Positions 31,016 through 38,422 of a stretch of 64,000 nt of DNA are shown piece by piece. Positions within the stretch are counted from its first letter, which is position 1; each line of letters opens with the position of its first letter. The stretch is taken from the NCBI RefSeq assembly GCF_029690065.1, contig NZ_CP121463.1, positions 1,612,001-1,676,000 of the forward strand. Direction: 5' to 3'. A program made the position numbers and the translations under genes. The notes beneath the pieces were generated by a model. It saw only the letters and a list, made by a program, of their open reading frames with translations, ran no database searches and was not told where the DNA came from. Source of the DNA: Arthrobacter sp. Y-9. Lineage in GTDB: Bacteria; Actinomycetota; Actinomycetes; Actinomycetales; Micrococcaceae.

Positions 31016-32253
31016 TGACTGCCGAAGCAACTGAGAAGGCCCGCATCGGCGCCCCGTCGATCGCCGGTTTCACCGAAGAGGGCGAGCAGCTGGTCTCCAG
31101 CAAGGTCGACCACAAGCACAATGACGGCACCACCGTCATGTCCTCCCGCGCCGAGCGTCTGACCAGCCACAACGTGGCCGATTTCGCTCTGCCGGATGGC
31201 CGTGAGGAGGAGTGGCGCTTCACCCCGGTGCGCGAGCTCCAGCCGCTGCTGCAGGACGGCGCGAATGACGACGGCGCCACGACGGTCTCCGTCGAGGCTC
31301 CCGAGGGCTACGTGTCCGCTCCGCTGGCCATCGGTCAGGCGCCCCGCGCCACCGCCCTGGTGCCGACCGACCGTGCCGCCGCCGTGGCATCCGCCAACGC
31401 GCCCGAGGCGCTGCACGTCGTCGTGCCCGAAGGCGCGCAGCCCGAGGAGCCCGTGCGGGTCCTGCTGTCCGGCCAGGGCGCCGGCAAGCGCTCCAACAGC
31501 CACCTCGTCCTGGAGGCGGGCGCCAACTCCAAGTCGGTCGTCATCCTCGAGCACGACGGTTCCGCCAATCACAACGGCAATGTCGAGATCTTCGTCGGCG
31601 AGGCCGCCGAGCTCACCGTCGTCTCTGTGCAGCTCTGGGAGGATGACGCCATCCACCTGGCCCAGCACGACGCCGTCGTGGCCAAGGAAGGCGTGTACAA
31701 GCACATCGCCGTGACTTTGGGCGGCAAGATCGTGCGACTGAACTCCAATGTGCGCTTCTCTGGCGAACAGGCCGAGGCCGAGCTCCTGGGGCTCTACTTC
31801 GCCGATGCCGGGCAGCACCTGGAGCACCGGTCGTTCGTGGATCACAATGTTCCGAACTGCACCTCCAACGTCCTGTACAAGGGCGCGCTGCAGGGCAAGG
31901 GTGCTCACACGGTGTGGGTGGGCGACTGCCTCATCCAGAAGCAGGCCGTCGGCACCGACTCGTACGAGAAGAACCAGAACCTGGTCCTGACCGACGGCTG
32001 CCGTGCGGACTCCGTGCCGAACCTGGAGATCGAGACCGGCCTGATCGCCGGCGCCGGTCACGCCTCCTCGACCGGCCGTTTCGATGACGAGCACCTGTTC
32101 TACCTCATGGCGCGCGGCATCCCCGAGGATGTGGCCCGCCGTCTGGTGGTCCGAGGCTTCCTGAACGAGATCATTCAGAAGATCAAGGTCCCGGCCCTCG
32201 AGGAACGTCTCACCGAGGCCGTGGAACGCGAACTGACCGCAGGCGAGAACTAG
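31015..32253 (+). CDS. sufD: Fe-S cluster assembly protein SufD
   Basis: Partner of SufB in the SufBC2D scaffold complex. The 412 residues begin [18 protein letters not shown]; the SufBD beta-helix core spans about 130-385. GREEEWRFTPVRELQPLL near 61 and SFVDHNVPNCTSNVLYKGAL near 277 are typical of SufD. RGIPEDVARRLVVRGFLNEI near the end mirrors the SufB C-terminus. Start ATG 31015 overlaps the sufB TAA by one base. Confidence 0.94.
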   Translation: MTAEATEKARIGAPSIAGFTEEGEQLVSSKVDHKHNDGTTVMSSRAERLTSHNVADFALPDGREEEWRFTPVRELQPLLQDGANDDGATTVSVEAPEGYVSAPLAIGQAPRATALVPTDRAAAVASANAPEALHVVVPEGAQPEEPVRVLLSGQGAGKRSNSHLVLEAGANSKSVVILEHDGSANHNGNVEIFVGEAAELTVVSVQLWEDDAIHLAQHDAVVAKEGVYKHIAVTLGGKIVRLNSNVRFSGEQAEAELLGLYFADAGQHLEHRSFVDHNVPNCTSNVLYKGALQGKGAHTVWVGDCLIQKQAVGTDSYEKNQNLVLTDGCRADSVPNLEIETGLIAGAGHASSTGRFDDEHLFYLMARGIPEDVARRLVVRGFLNEIIQKIKVPALEERLTEAVERELTAGEN

Positions 32254-32264
32254 AAGGAGCGGAC

Positions 32265-32615
32265 GTGCCGGAAACGCCACAGGGCACCTTGGTGTGCAAG
32301 AGCACCGAGATCTCGCCCAAGCAGGCCCTCAGGGTTCTCCTCGAGGGATACCCCGTCGCCGTGGTGAAGGACTCCATGGGGGAGATCCACGCCATCGGTG
32401 ACACCTGCTCGCACGCGGACGTCTCCCTCTCCGAGGGCGACGTCGAGGGTTGCGCGATCGAGTGCTGGGGACATGGTTCCCAGTTCGATCTGCGGTCCGG
32501 TCAGCCGCTCCAGCTCCCCGCCTATGATCCCGTTCCCGTCTTCGCCGTGGAGATCCACGGCGACGACGTGTACGTCGACACCAGCAACGTTGTGAACGGC
32601 GCCCGGGTCTTCTGA
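32265..32615 (+). CDS. Rieske [2Fe-2S] ferredoxin-like protein
   Basis: Small soluble Rieske protein of the non-haem iron oxygenase ferredoxin type. The 116 residues have the two cluster motifs C-x-H (DTCSHADVSLSEG near 45) and C-x2-H (IECWGHGSQFDLRSG near 67), ligating [2Fe-2S] by two Cys and two His. No membrane anchor is seen. GTG 32265 follows AAGGAG. The place between sufD and sufC is conserved in actinobacterial suf operons; it may donate electrons or act as a cluster target (inference). Confidence 0.9.
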   Translation: MPETPQGTLVCKSTEISPKQALRVLLEGYPVAVVKDSMGEIHAIGDTCSHADVSLSEGDVEGCAIECWGHGSQFDLRSGQPLQLPAYDPVPVFAVEIHGDDVYVDTSNVVNGARVF

Positions 32616-32657
32616 GCCCCGGCCGCACCAAACAGACTTAGGACAAGAAAGAACAGC

Positions 32658-33440
32658 ATGTCTACTCTTGAAATCAAGGACCTGCACGTCAGCATCGAGA
32701 CAGAGCAGGGCGAGAAGGAAATCCTCAAGGGCGTCTCCCTGGTCATCAAGACCGGCGAGACCCACGCCATCATGGGCCCCAACGGCTCCGGCAAGTCGAC
32801 CCTGGCCTCCACGATCGCCGGTCACCCGCGCTACACCGTGACCAGCGGCTCCATCACCCTGGACGGTGAAGACGTCCTGGAGATGAGCGTGGACGAGCGT
32901 GCCCGCGCCGGCCTCTTCCTCGCCATGCAGTACCCGGTCGAGGTCCCCGGCGTGACCATGACCAACTTCCTCCGCACCGCCAAGACCGCCATCGACGGCG
33001 AGGCCCCCTCGCTGCGTCACTGGACCAAGGACGTCAAGGCCGCCATGGAGCAGCTGCGCATCGACGCCGACTTCGCCCAGCGCAACGTCAACGAGGGCTT
33101 CTCCGGCGGTGAGAAGAAGCGCGTGGAGATCCTCCAGCTCGAGCTCTTCAAGCCGAAGTTCGCCATCCTCGACGAGACCGACTCCGGCCTCGACGTCGAC
33201 GCTCTGAAGGTCGTCTCCGAGGGCGTCAACCGCGCTCACGCCGGTGGCGAGATGGGCACCCTGCTCATCACCCACTACACGCGCATCCTGCGCTACATCA
33301 AGCCGGACTTCGTCCACGTCTTCGTCGACGGCAAGGTCGTCGAGCAGGGTGGCCCGGAGCTGGCCGACCGCCTCGAGGACGAGGGCTACGACCGCTATGT
33401 GGCCGGCGCCGGCACGGCCTCCGAGCCGGCAGCGGTCTGA
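32658..33440 (+). CDS. sufC: Fe-S cluster assembly ATPase SufC
   Basis: ABC-type ATPase of the SufBC2D complex; cytoplasmic, not a transporter. The 260 residues show Walker A MGPNGSGKSTLAS near 38-48, Q-loop AMQYPVEVPGV near 92, signature FSGGEKKRVEILQ near 152, Walker B FAILDETDSGLDVDAL near 174 and an H-loop-type THYTRIL near 211. The LDETDSGLD form is diagnostic for SufC. No strong Shine-Dalgarno is present. It is 42 bp after the Rieske gene. Confidence 0.97.
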   Translation: MSTLEIKDLHVSIETEQGEKEILKGVSLVIKTGETHAIMGPNGSGKSTLASTIAGHPRYTVTSGSITLDGEDVLEMSVDERARAGLFLAMQYPVEVPGVTMTNFLRTAKTAIDGEAPSLRHWTKDVKAAMEQLRIDADFAQRNVNEGFSGGEKKRVEILQLELFKPKFAILDETDSGLDVDALKVVSEGVNRAHAGGEMGTLLITHYTRILRYIKPDFVHVFVDGKVVEQGGPELADRLEDEGYDRYVAGAGTASEPAAV

Positions 33441-33474
33441 GCCACTCGCCTGACAACCCGGGAGGGGACAGAAG

Positions 33475-33807
33475 ATGACCGAAGTGAATGCGGCCAGGAC
33501 AAGTCTTGAGGACGTCGAAGAGGCGCTCAAGGACGTCATCGACCCCGAGCTCGGCGTCAACGTCGTGGACCTGGGCCTGCTGTACGGGCTCAAGTACTCC
33601 GACGAGGACGGCGCGCTCCTGATCGACATGACCCTGACCACGGCGGCCTGCCCGCTCACCGATGTGCTCGAGGAGCAGGTGGGCAAGGCCCTGGACGGTG
33701 TCGTCGACGACTGGCGCCTCAACTGGGTGTGGATGCCGCCGTGGGGTCCCGAGCGGATCACCGATGACGGCAAGGACCAGATGCGGGCCCTCGGCTTCAA
33801 CATCTGA
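33475..33807 (+). CDS. sufT: Metal-sulfur cluster assembly factor (SufT/MIP18 family, DUF59)
   Basis: Small DUF59 protein thought to help Fe-S maturation or cluster delivery. The 110 residues contain DPELGVNVVDLGLLYGL near 23 and the TTAACPLTDVLEEQV segment with the conserved Cys near 61. WMPPWGPERITDDGK near the end is typical. GGGAGGGG precedes ATG 33475. It closes the operon directly after sufC; sufS and sufU, which commonly lie between them in other actinobacteria, are absent here. Confidence 0.9.
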   Translation: MTEVNAARTSLEDVEEALKDVIDPELGVNVVDLGLLYGLKYSDEDGALLIDMTLTTAACPLTDVLEEQVGKALDGVVDDWRLNWVWMPPWGPERITDDGKDQMRALGFNI

Positions 33808-33838
33808 TCCAGCGTGTACGGCTGAGCACCACTGAACG

Positions 33839-33880
33839 ACGACGGCGGCGGCCGGGAGAAATCCCGGCCGCCGCCGTCGT
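33839..33880. terminator. Bidirectional terminator between suf operon and proS
   Basis: A perfect 19-bp stem (ACGACGGCGGCGGCCGGGA and complement) with a GAAA tetraloop, between the convergent sufT and proS stops. Confidence 0.8.
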
Positions 33881-33905
33881 TCGTGGGAGTCGGTCCCGGG
33901 CCGGG

Positions 33906-35327
33906 TCAGTAGCTCCTGCCCACGACCGCGAAGAGTTCCTCGGGGCGCGCGTCCGGGGCCGGGAGTCCGCCGTCCTCGGTCTGCAGGCAGCGTACGGTGA
34001 TGGCCGAGCCGTTGAGGGTCCTCTCGCCGGCTTCGCCAAGGAGGTCCCAGCGGATCCGGGCGAATCCCGTCTGGGCCGCCTCCTCCGCCTCACTGGGATC
34101 GGTCGTCTCGACGGTGTGGTCCGTCAGCCGCTGCTTGGCCTCCTGGAACATCGCGTGCTGGATCTCCGTCAGCAGGCCGGGGATCAGCGCGGCCGCCTCA
34201 GCGAGCGAGACCGGTTCCTTGACGCCCGTGTCCCGACGGACGAGGGTCGCTAAACCCTGATCCAGGTCGCGGGGCCCGATCTCGAGCCGGAGCGGAACTC
34301 CCTTGAGTTCCCACTCCGTCACGCGGCGTCCGAAGCCGGTCGTGAGCCGCTCGTCGATCTTCACCCGGACGCCCGCCTCCTCCAGGTCTTCGCGGAGGCG
34401 GGCTGCGGCGGCGAGGACGCGGTCGTCGTCGCGCACCGGAACGATGACCACCTGGACCGGGGCGATGGCCGGAGGGAGGCGCAGGCCCGTGTTGTCGCCA
34501 TGGGACATGATCAGCCCGCCCAGCATCCGCGTGCTCGATCCCCAGGACGTGGTCCAGCAGTCCTGCACGGCGCCGTCCGAGTCCGTGAACCCGATGCCGA
34601 AAGCCTTGGCGAAGTTCTGGCCCAGTTCGTGGCTGGTGGCCATCTGGAGTGCCTTGCCGTCGACCATCATGGCCTCGCAGGTCATGGTGTTGACGGCGCC
34701 CGCGAACCGCTCCGCGGGGGACTTGTCGCCCACCAGGACGGGGATGGCCAGGACGTCCTCCAGGAACGAGCGGTACACCTCGAGGTGGATGCGGCGGGCG
34801 TACGCGGCCGCCTCCTCACGCGTCGCGTGGGCCGTGTGGCCTTCCTGCCACAGGAATTCGCTGGTCCGCAGGAACGTCCGGGGACGCATCTCCCAGCGCA
34901 CGACATTGGCCCACTGATTCAGCAGGAGCGGCAGATCGCGGTAGGACTGGACCCACTTGGCCATGAGCTCACCGAAGATCGTCTCGCTGGTGGGCCGCAC
35001 GACCACGGGCTCGCTGAGTTCCTTGCCTCCGGCGTGGGTGACCACGGCGAGCTCCGGGCTGAACCCGTCCACATGCTCGGCCTCCCGTTCCAGGTAGGAC
35101 TGCGGGATGAAGAGCGGGAGGTAGACGTTCTCGGCGCCGGCGGCTTTGATGCGGCCGTCGACGGCGGCCTGCATCCGTTCCCAGATGCCGTAGGCGTACG
35201 GGCGGATGACCATGGTCCCGCGCACCGGGCCGTTGTCAGCCAGCTGTGCCTTGTCCAGGACGTCCTGATACCAGCGGGGGAAGTCCTCGGCTTGATCGGC
35301 GAGGACGGAAGCGTGTGCTTTCACCAT
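33906..35327 (-). CDS. proS: Prolyl-tRNA synthetase, eukaryote/archaea-type
   Basis: Charges tRNA-Pro. The 473-residue length, lack of the large editing insert found in ordinary bacterial ProRS, and an extra C-terminal domain place it in the archaeal/eukaryotic-type group. Class II motifs: GTMVIRPYAYGIWERMQ with VYLPLFIPQSYL near 60 (motif 1 region), VVRPTSETIFGELMAKWVQSY and RWEMRPRTFLRTSEFLWQEG near 110-160 (motif 2), and the motif 3 GLIMSHGDNTGLRLPP near 272. The anticodon domain starts near 290. Few cysteines remain in the C-terminal domain. TAGGGT exactly six bases before ATG 35327 suggests a leaderless mRNA. Confidence 0.92.
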   Translation of the reverse strand: MVKAHASVLADQAEDFPRWYQDVLDKAQLADNGPVRGTMVIRPYAYGIWERMQAAVDGRIKAAGAENVYLPLFIPQSYLEREAEHVDGFSPELAVVTHAGGKELSEPVVVRPTSETIFGELMAKWVQSYRDLPLLLNQWANVVRWEMRPRTFLRTSEFLWQEGHTAHATREEAAAYARRIHLEVYRSFLEDVLAIPVLVGDKSPAERFAGAVNTMTCEAMMVDGKALQMATSHELGQNFAKAFGIGFTDSDGAVQDCWTTSWGSSTRMLGGLIMSHGDNTGLRLPPAIAPVQVVIVPVRDDDRVLAAAARLREDLEEAGVRVKIDERLTTGFGRRVTEWELKGVPLRLEIGPRDLDQGLATLVRRDTGVKEPVSLAEAAALIPGLLTEIQHAMFQEAKQRLTDHTVETTDPSEAEEAAQTGFARIRWDLLGEAGERTLNGSAITVRCLQTEDGGLPAPDARPEELFAVVGRSY

Positions 35328-35333
35328 GGCCCG

Positions 35334-35339
35334 ACCCTA
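35334..35339 (-). promoter_or_regulatory. -10 element of proS, probable leaderless start
   Basis: Minus-strand TAGGGT, N6, then ATG; no Shine-Dalgarno is present. Confidence 0.45.
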
Positions 35340-35371
35340 CCGGACGGTTGAACGCTGTGGCCCTGACCGGT

Positions 35372-35824
35372 TCAGGGCTTGACGGTGTAGTGGCTCGTGA
35401 TGGCGACGCGGTTGTAGGCGTTGATCGTGATGGCGAGCCAGGACACCGCGGAGATCTGCTCCTCGGAGAGGACCTGGGACACCGGCACGTAGACCTCATC
35501 CGGGACCTGGTGATCGGACACCTGGGTGATCGCTTCGGTCAGGGCCAGCGCGGCGCGTTCGACGGCGGTGAAGTAGTCGCTCTCCCGCCACGCCGGGAGG
35601 ACCGCGAGGCGGTCCTGCGTCTCGCCCAGCGTGACCGCGTCCTTGGTGTGCAGCCGCAGGCAGTAGGCGCAGCCGTTGATCTGTGAGGCTCGGATCTTGA
35701 GGAGCTCGCAGAGCAGGGGGCTGATGTCCGCGGCGGCAGCGGCCTCGGTGGCGGCCTTGCTCAGCTTCCCCAGGGCTTTGAAGGTCTCGGAATGGGCTTT
35801 GCTGATGTTCACTCGACGGTTCAT
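35372..35824 (-). CDS. Carboxymuconolactone decarboxylase/AhpD-like protein
   Basis: Alkylhydroperoxidase-D-type fold protein, probably a peroxidase or redox enzyme of unknown substrate. The 150 residues contain the redox C-x2-C motif in QINGCAYCLRLHTKDA near 52-62 with the conserved His four residues after the second Cys, and the all-helical AhpD pattern (YFTAVERAALALTEAITQV). Length is usual for the family. ATG 35824 lies six bases from TAGCAT with no ribosome site. It sits between the MFS gene and proS, all on the minus strand. Confidence 0.85.
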   Translation of the reverse strand: MNRRVNISKAHSETFKALGKLSKAATEAAAAADISPLLCELLKIRASQINGCAYCLRLHTKDAVTLGETQDRLAVLPAWRESDYFTAVERAALALTEAITQVSDHQVPDEVYVPVSQVLSEEQISAVSWLAITINAYNRVAITSHYTVKP

Positions 35825-35830
35825 GTCTGC

Positions 35831-35836
35831 ATGCTA
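35831..35836 (-). promoter_or_regulatory. -10 element of the ahpD-like gene, probable leaderless start
   Basis: Minus-strand TAGCAT, N6, ATG; the same hexamer and spacing as at uvrA. Confidence 0.45.
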
Positions 35837-35872
35837 GCCGCGGCCCGTGCGACGGGACATCCCCCGACCGGC

Positions 35873-37282
35873 TTATTCATGAGCCGTTCGACGGCGGTTC
35901 AGCCGGAGCGCCAGGAGCACCACGACCAGGGCGATCCCGAGGTCCAGGAACGTTCCCGCGGCGAATTCGGCCTGGCCCGTCAGACCCGCCGCGGTGCAGA
36001 TCCCGCCGATCAGGATGACGCCCAGCGAGAGCGCGAGCTGCTGGACGGTGCCGAACAGCCCGCCGGACAGACCGGCCGCCTCCACCGGGATCTCGCGCAC
36101 CACCGCCTGGGTGAGCGGGGAGAAGATCATCGCCTGACCGGCGCCCAGGAGCACCAGGCTGGGCTGCAGCAGCAGCGGAAGGGCTGGGGTCCAGGCCAGG
36201 AACACGGTCGCGGCGATCAGGACGAGCGCCGCGCCCTGAAGTGTGACGCCCCAGAACAGGGTGCGGTCGCCGAGCCACCGCTGGATTCTGGACAGGTTCA
36301 GCGACACGGCCGTGAAGACCAGGGCGAAGGGCAGCAGGAGGAGTCCCGCATCCAGAGGCGTCAGGCCGAGACCGTGTTCCAGGCCGCGCGGGATGACGTA
36401 GAGGATCGCCCCATACCCGGCGAAGAACAGTCCGGCGGCGAGCAGTCCGGTCTGCAGGGCCGGCAGGCGCAGGATGCTGGGCGGCAGGAGGGGCACGCGG
36501 CCGGACTGTTCGATCCGGTTCTGATGCCGCCACAGCGCGAGCAGAAGGACCGCGCCCACCACGAGCGCGACCGGCACAGGCCATGGCCAGCCGAGCGAAG
36601 GCCCGAACGTCAGGCCGGCGGCCAGCAGCAGGACGCCACCGCCGAGCTGGAGCGTGCCCGCGACGTCGATGTCCACGGCCTCGTGGGCGGTGCTGCGGGG
36701 TGCGAAGCGGCCGAGCACGACGGCGGCCGCCGCGATGGCCGCGGCCAGCCAGTAGACGGCGCGCCAGCCGGAGAGCGGTCCGAACGTGACGCTCGCCAGC
36801 GCCCCGCCGGCCACCTGACCGAGCGCCGCGCCGATGCCGCCACTGGCCCCGAAGGCGGAGATGGCCCGCACGCGCGCCGCGCCGTCGCTCGTCGCCTGGA
36901 TCGTGGCGAGCACCTGGGGAGTGCAGAGCGCGGCGCCGAGACCTTGCGCGATCCGCGCGGCGATCAGGACTCCGAGGTTCGGCGCGAACGAGCAGGCCAG
37001 GGCCGCCACGAGGAACACGACCATTCCGAGGGTGAACATGCGGTGCCTGCCATAGCGGTCACCGAGGCGCCCGCCCAGAATGAGCAGCGTGGCGAAGGGG
37101 ATCCCGTAGCCGGCGACGACGAGTTCCAGCCCGGCGTCGGACGCGGAGAACTCCGTGTGCAGCTGTGACAGGGAGACGGTGACGGCGTTGAAGGCGTAGG
37201 ACCCGACGCCGGGCGCCAGGACGAGGCCGAGATAGCGCCAGATCGGCACGGCGGCCTGGGGGACCGGGTGAAGCGTGGTCAC
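35873..37282 (-). CDS. MFS drug/solute exporter
   Basis: Major facilitator superfamily antiporter, probably a DHA2-like drug exporter; substrate unknown. GTG 37282 (MTTLHPVPQAAVPIWRYLG) is the likely start. The 469 residues have about 14 hydrophobic segments and the MFS motif A LGGRLGDRYGRHRMF near 75. Motif-C-like glycine-rich FGASGGIGAALGQVAGG follows near 145. It is divergent from an XRE regulator; two direct repeats TTATCCTGGT lie between them. A nine-codon ATG frame (MTTAPTAQQ, 37308-37279) ends with its TGA overlapping the GTG. Confidence 0.87.
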   Translation of the reverse strand: MTTLHPVPQAAVPIWRYLGLVLAPGVGSYAFNAVTVSLSQLHTEFSASDAGLELVVAGYGIPFATLLILGGRLGDRYGRHRMFTLGMVVFLVAALACSFAPNLGVLIAARIAQGLGAALCTPQVLATIQATSDGAARVRAISAFGASGGIGAALGQVAGGALASVTFGPLSGWRAVYWLAAAIAAAAVVLGRFAPRSTAHEAVDIDVAGTLQLGGGVLLLAAGLTFGPSLGWPWPVPVALVVGAVLLLALWRHQNRIEQSGRVPLLPPSILRLPALQTGLLAAGLFFAGYGAILYVIPRGLEHGLGLTPLDAGLLLLPFALVFTAVSLNLSRIQRWLGDRTLFWGVTLQGAALVLIAATVFLAWTPALPLLLQPSLVLLGAGQAMIFSPLTQAVVREIPVEAAGLSGGLFGTVQQLALSLGVILIGGICTAAGLTGQAEFAAGTFLDLGIALVVVLLALRLNRRRTAHE

Positions 37283-37329
37283 TGTTGAGCGGTGGGTGCG
37301 GTGGTCATGGAACCACTGTGCTCCGCTCC

Positions 37330-37362
37330 TTATCCTGGTGCCAGGAGCCTGTTTATCCTGGT
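37330..37362. promoter_or_regulatory. Direct repeats in the MFS/XRE divergent promoter
   Basis: TTATCCTGGT occurs at 37330-37339 and 37353-37362, 23 bp apart (about two helical turns). Between them CCTGG-TG-CCAGG forms a small dyad. Likely binding sites for the adjacent regulator (inference). Confidence 0.45.
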
Positions 37363-37430
37363 AGTGACAGCACCCGGTCCAGGTGCTCCCGGTCGCGTAC
37401 GGGCGTGAGAGGATCGCTGCAGGAGGAGAG

Positions 37431-38285
37431 ATGTCCACTTCGGCACGCCGCGAGGAGTTCGCGGAATTTCTGAGTTCCCGTCGGGCGCGGCTGCGGCCGG
37501 AGGACGTCGGCCTGCCACGGGGCGCGCGGCGTCGAGTGGCGGGTCTCCGGCGCGAGGAAGTGGCCCAGCTCGCCGGCGTCGGCCTCACCTGGTACACGTG
37601 GCTCGAACAGGGCCGGCCCATCGCGGCGTCGGAGCAGGTGCTGACGTCGATCGCGAGGGCGCTCCTCCTCAGTGACGACGAGCGGGATCACCTGTTCGCG
37701 CTGGCCGGCGCCGCGATCCCCGAGCGTGCCCCGATGAGCTGCCTGAACGACTCGCACCACGAGCTGCTCGCCAAGCTCATGCCTTATCCGGCGGCCGCCC
37801 AGACCGCCCGCTTCGACATCGTCGCCTACAACCGGTCCTACCGGTACCTCTTCACGGACTTCGACCGGATCCCGGTGGGGGAGCGCAACTGCGCCCGCCT
37901 GCTGTTCACGGCTCCGGAGTGGCAGAAGGCGCACGTGGATCTCGAGCACGCTCAGCGGCGCATCGCCGCCCGACTCCGCGCCGCCTACGGACGTCACCGC
38001 GAGTATCCCGAGTGGCAGCGTTTCATCCAGGAGCTCCAGGACGCCTCACCGGTGTTCCGGGAGCTCTGGGCCCGCGGGGACGTCTCCGGTGAGCGCAACG
38101 CCCTCAAGAGGCTCCGCCACCCCCAGCTGGGCGAGCTGAATCTCAGCATGACGAGCCTGTGGACCGACGAGACCCTCGGCACCCGGATCGTCTGGTTCGC
38201 CCCGGCGGACGCGGTGAGCGCCGAGCGCCTGGAACTGCTGGCCCGCATGGCGCAGGACCAGCCGCTGACCAGCGCCGCGGCCTGA
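37431..38285 (+). CDS. XRE-family transcriptional regulator with MmyB-like C-terminal domain
   Basis: DNA-binding regulator, probably of the divergent MFS gene and itself. ATG 37431 (MSTSARREEFAEFLSSRRA) follows GGAGGAGAG. The 284 residues have an N-terminal helix-turn-helix (RRRVAGLRREEVAQLAGVGLTWYTWLEQGR in two adjacent helices, about 35-65) and the MmyB-like ligand domain (FDIVAYNRSYRYLF near 127, then ELWARGDVS near 205 and TDETLGTRIVWFAP). RREEVAQLAGVS/G-WY is typical of this family in actinobacteria. Confidence 0.9.
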   Translation: MSTSARREEFAEFLSSRRARLRPEDVGLPRGARRRVAGLRREEVAQLAGVGLTWYTWLEQGRPIAASEQVLTSIARALLLSDDERDHLFALAGAAIPERAPMSCLNDSHHELLAKLMPYPAAAQTARFDIVAYNRSYRYLFTDFDRIPVGERNCARLLFTAPEWQKAHVDLEHAQRRIAARLRAAYGRHREYPEWQRFIQELQDASPVFRELWARGDVSGERNALKRLRHPQLGELNLSMTSLWTDETLGTRIVWFAPADAVSAERLELLARMAQDQPLTSAAA

Positions 38286-38350
38286 GCGGCGCCACTCCGG
38301 GTTCATCCGTTCTTCAGGGAACCGGTGCCGAGCGCTCCCGGCGCTCGTAC

Positions 38351-38356
38351 TAGACT
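38351..38356 (+). promoter_or_regulatory. Candidate -10 of thrS
   Basis: TAGACT, preceded by an inverted repeat CGAGCGC/GCGCTCG (about 38328-38348). It predicts a leader of about 65 nt. No T-box or other riboswitch was recognised. Confidence 0.4.
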
Positions 38357-38422
38357 GTTCGGTGGCTGGCTGTGGTCCCGTATGCCGCAAGTCATGAAGC
38401 CGCAATATGAACAGGAGACACC

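Noticed and set aside
38286-38422. Possible T-box or other riboswitch before thrS
   Set aside because: No T-box sequence, specifier stem or antiterminator bulge could be found; only a promoter and a small inverted repeat.
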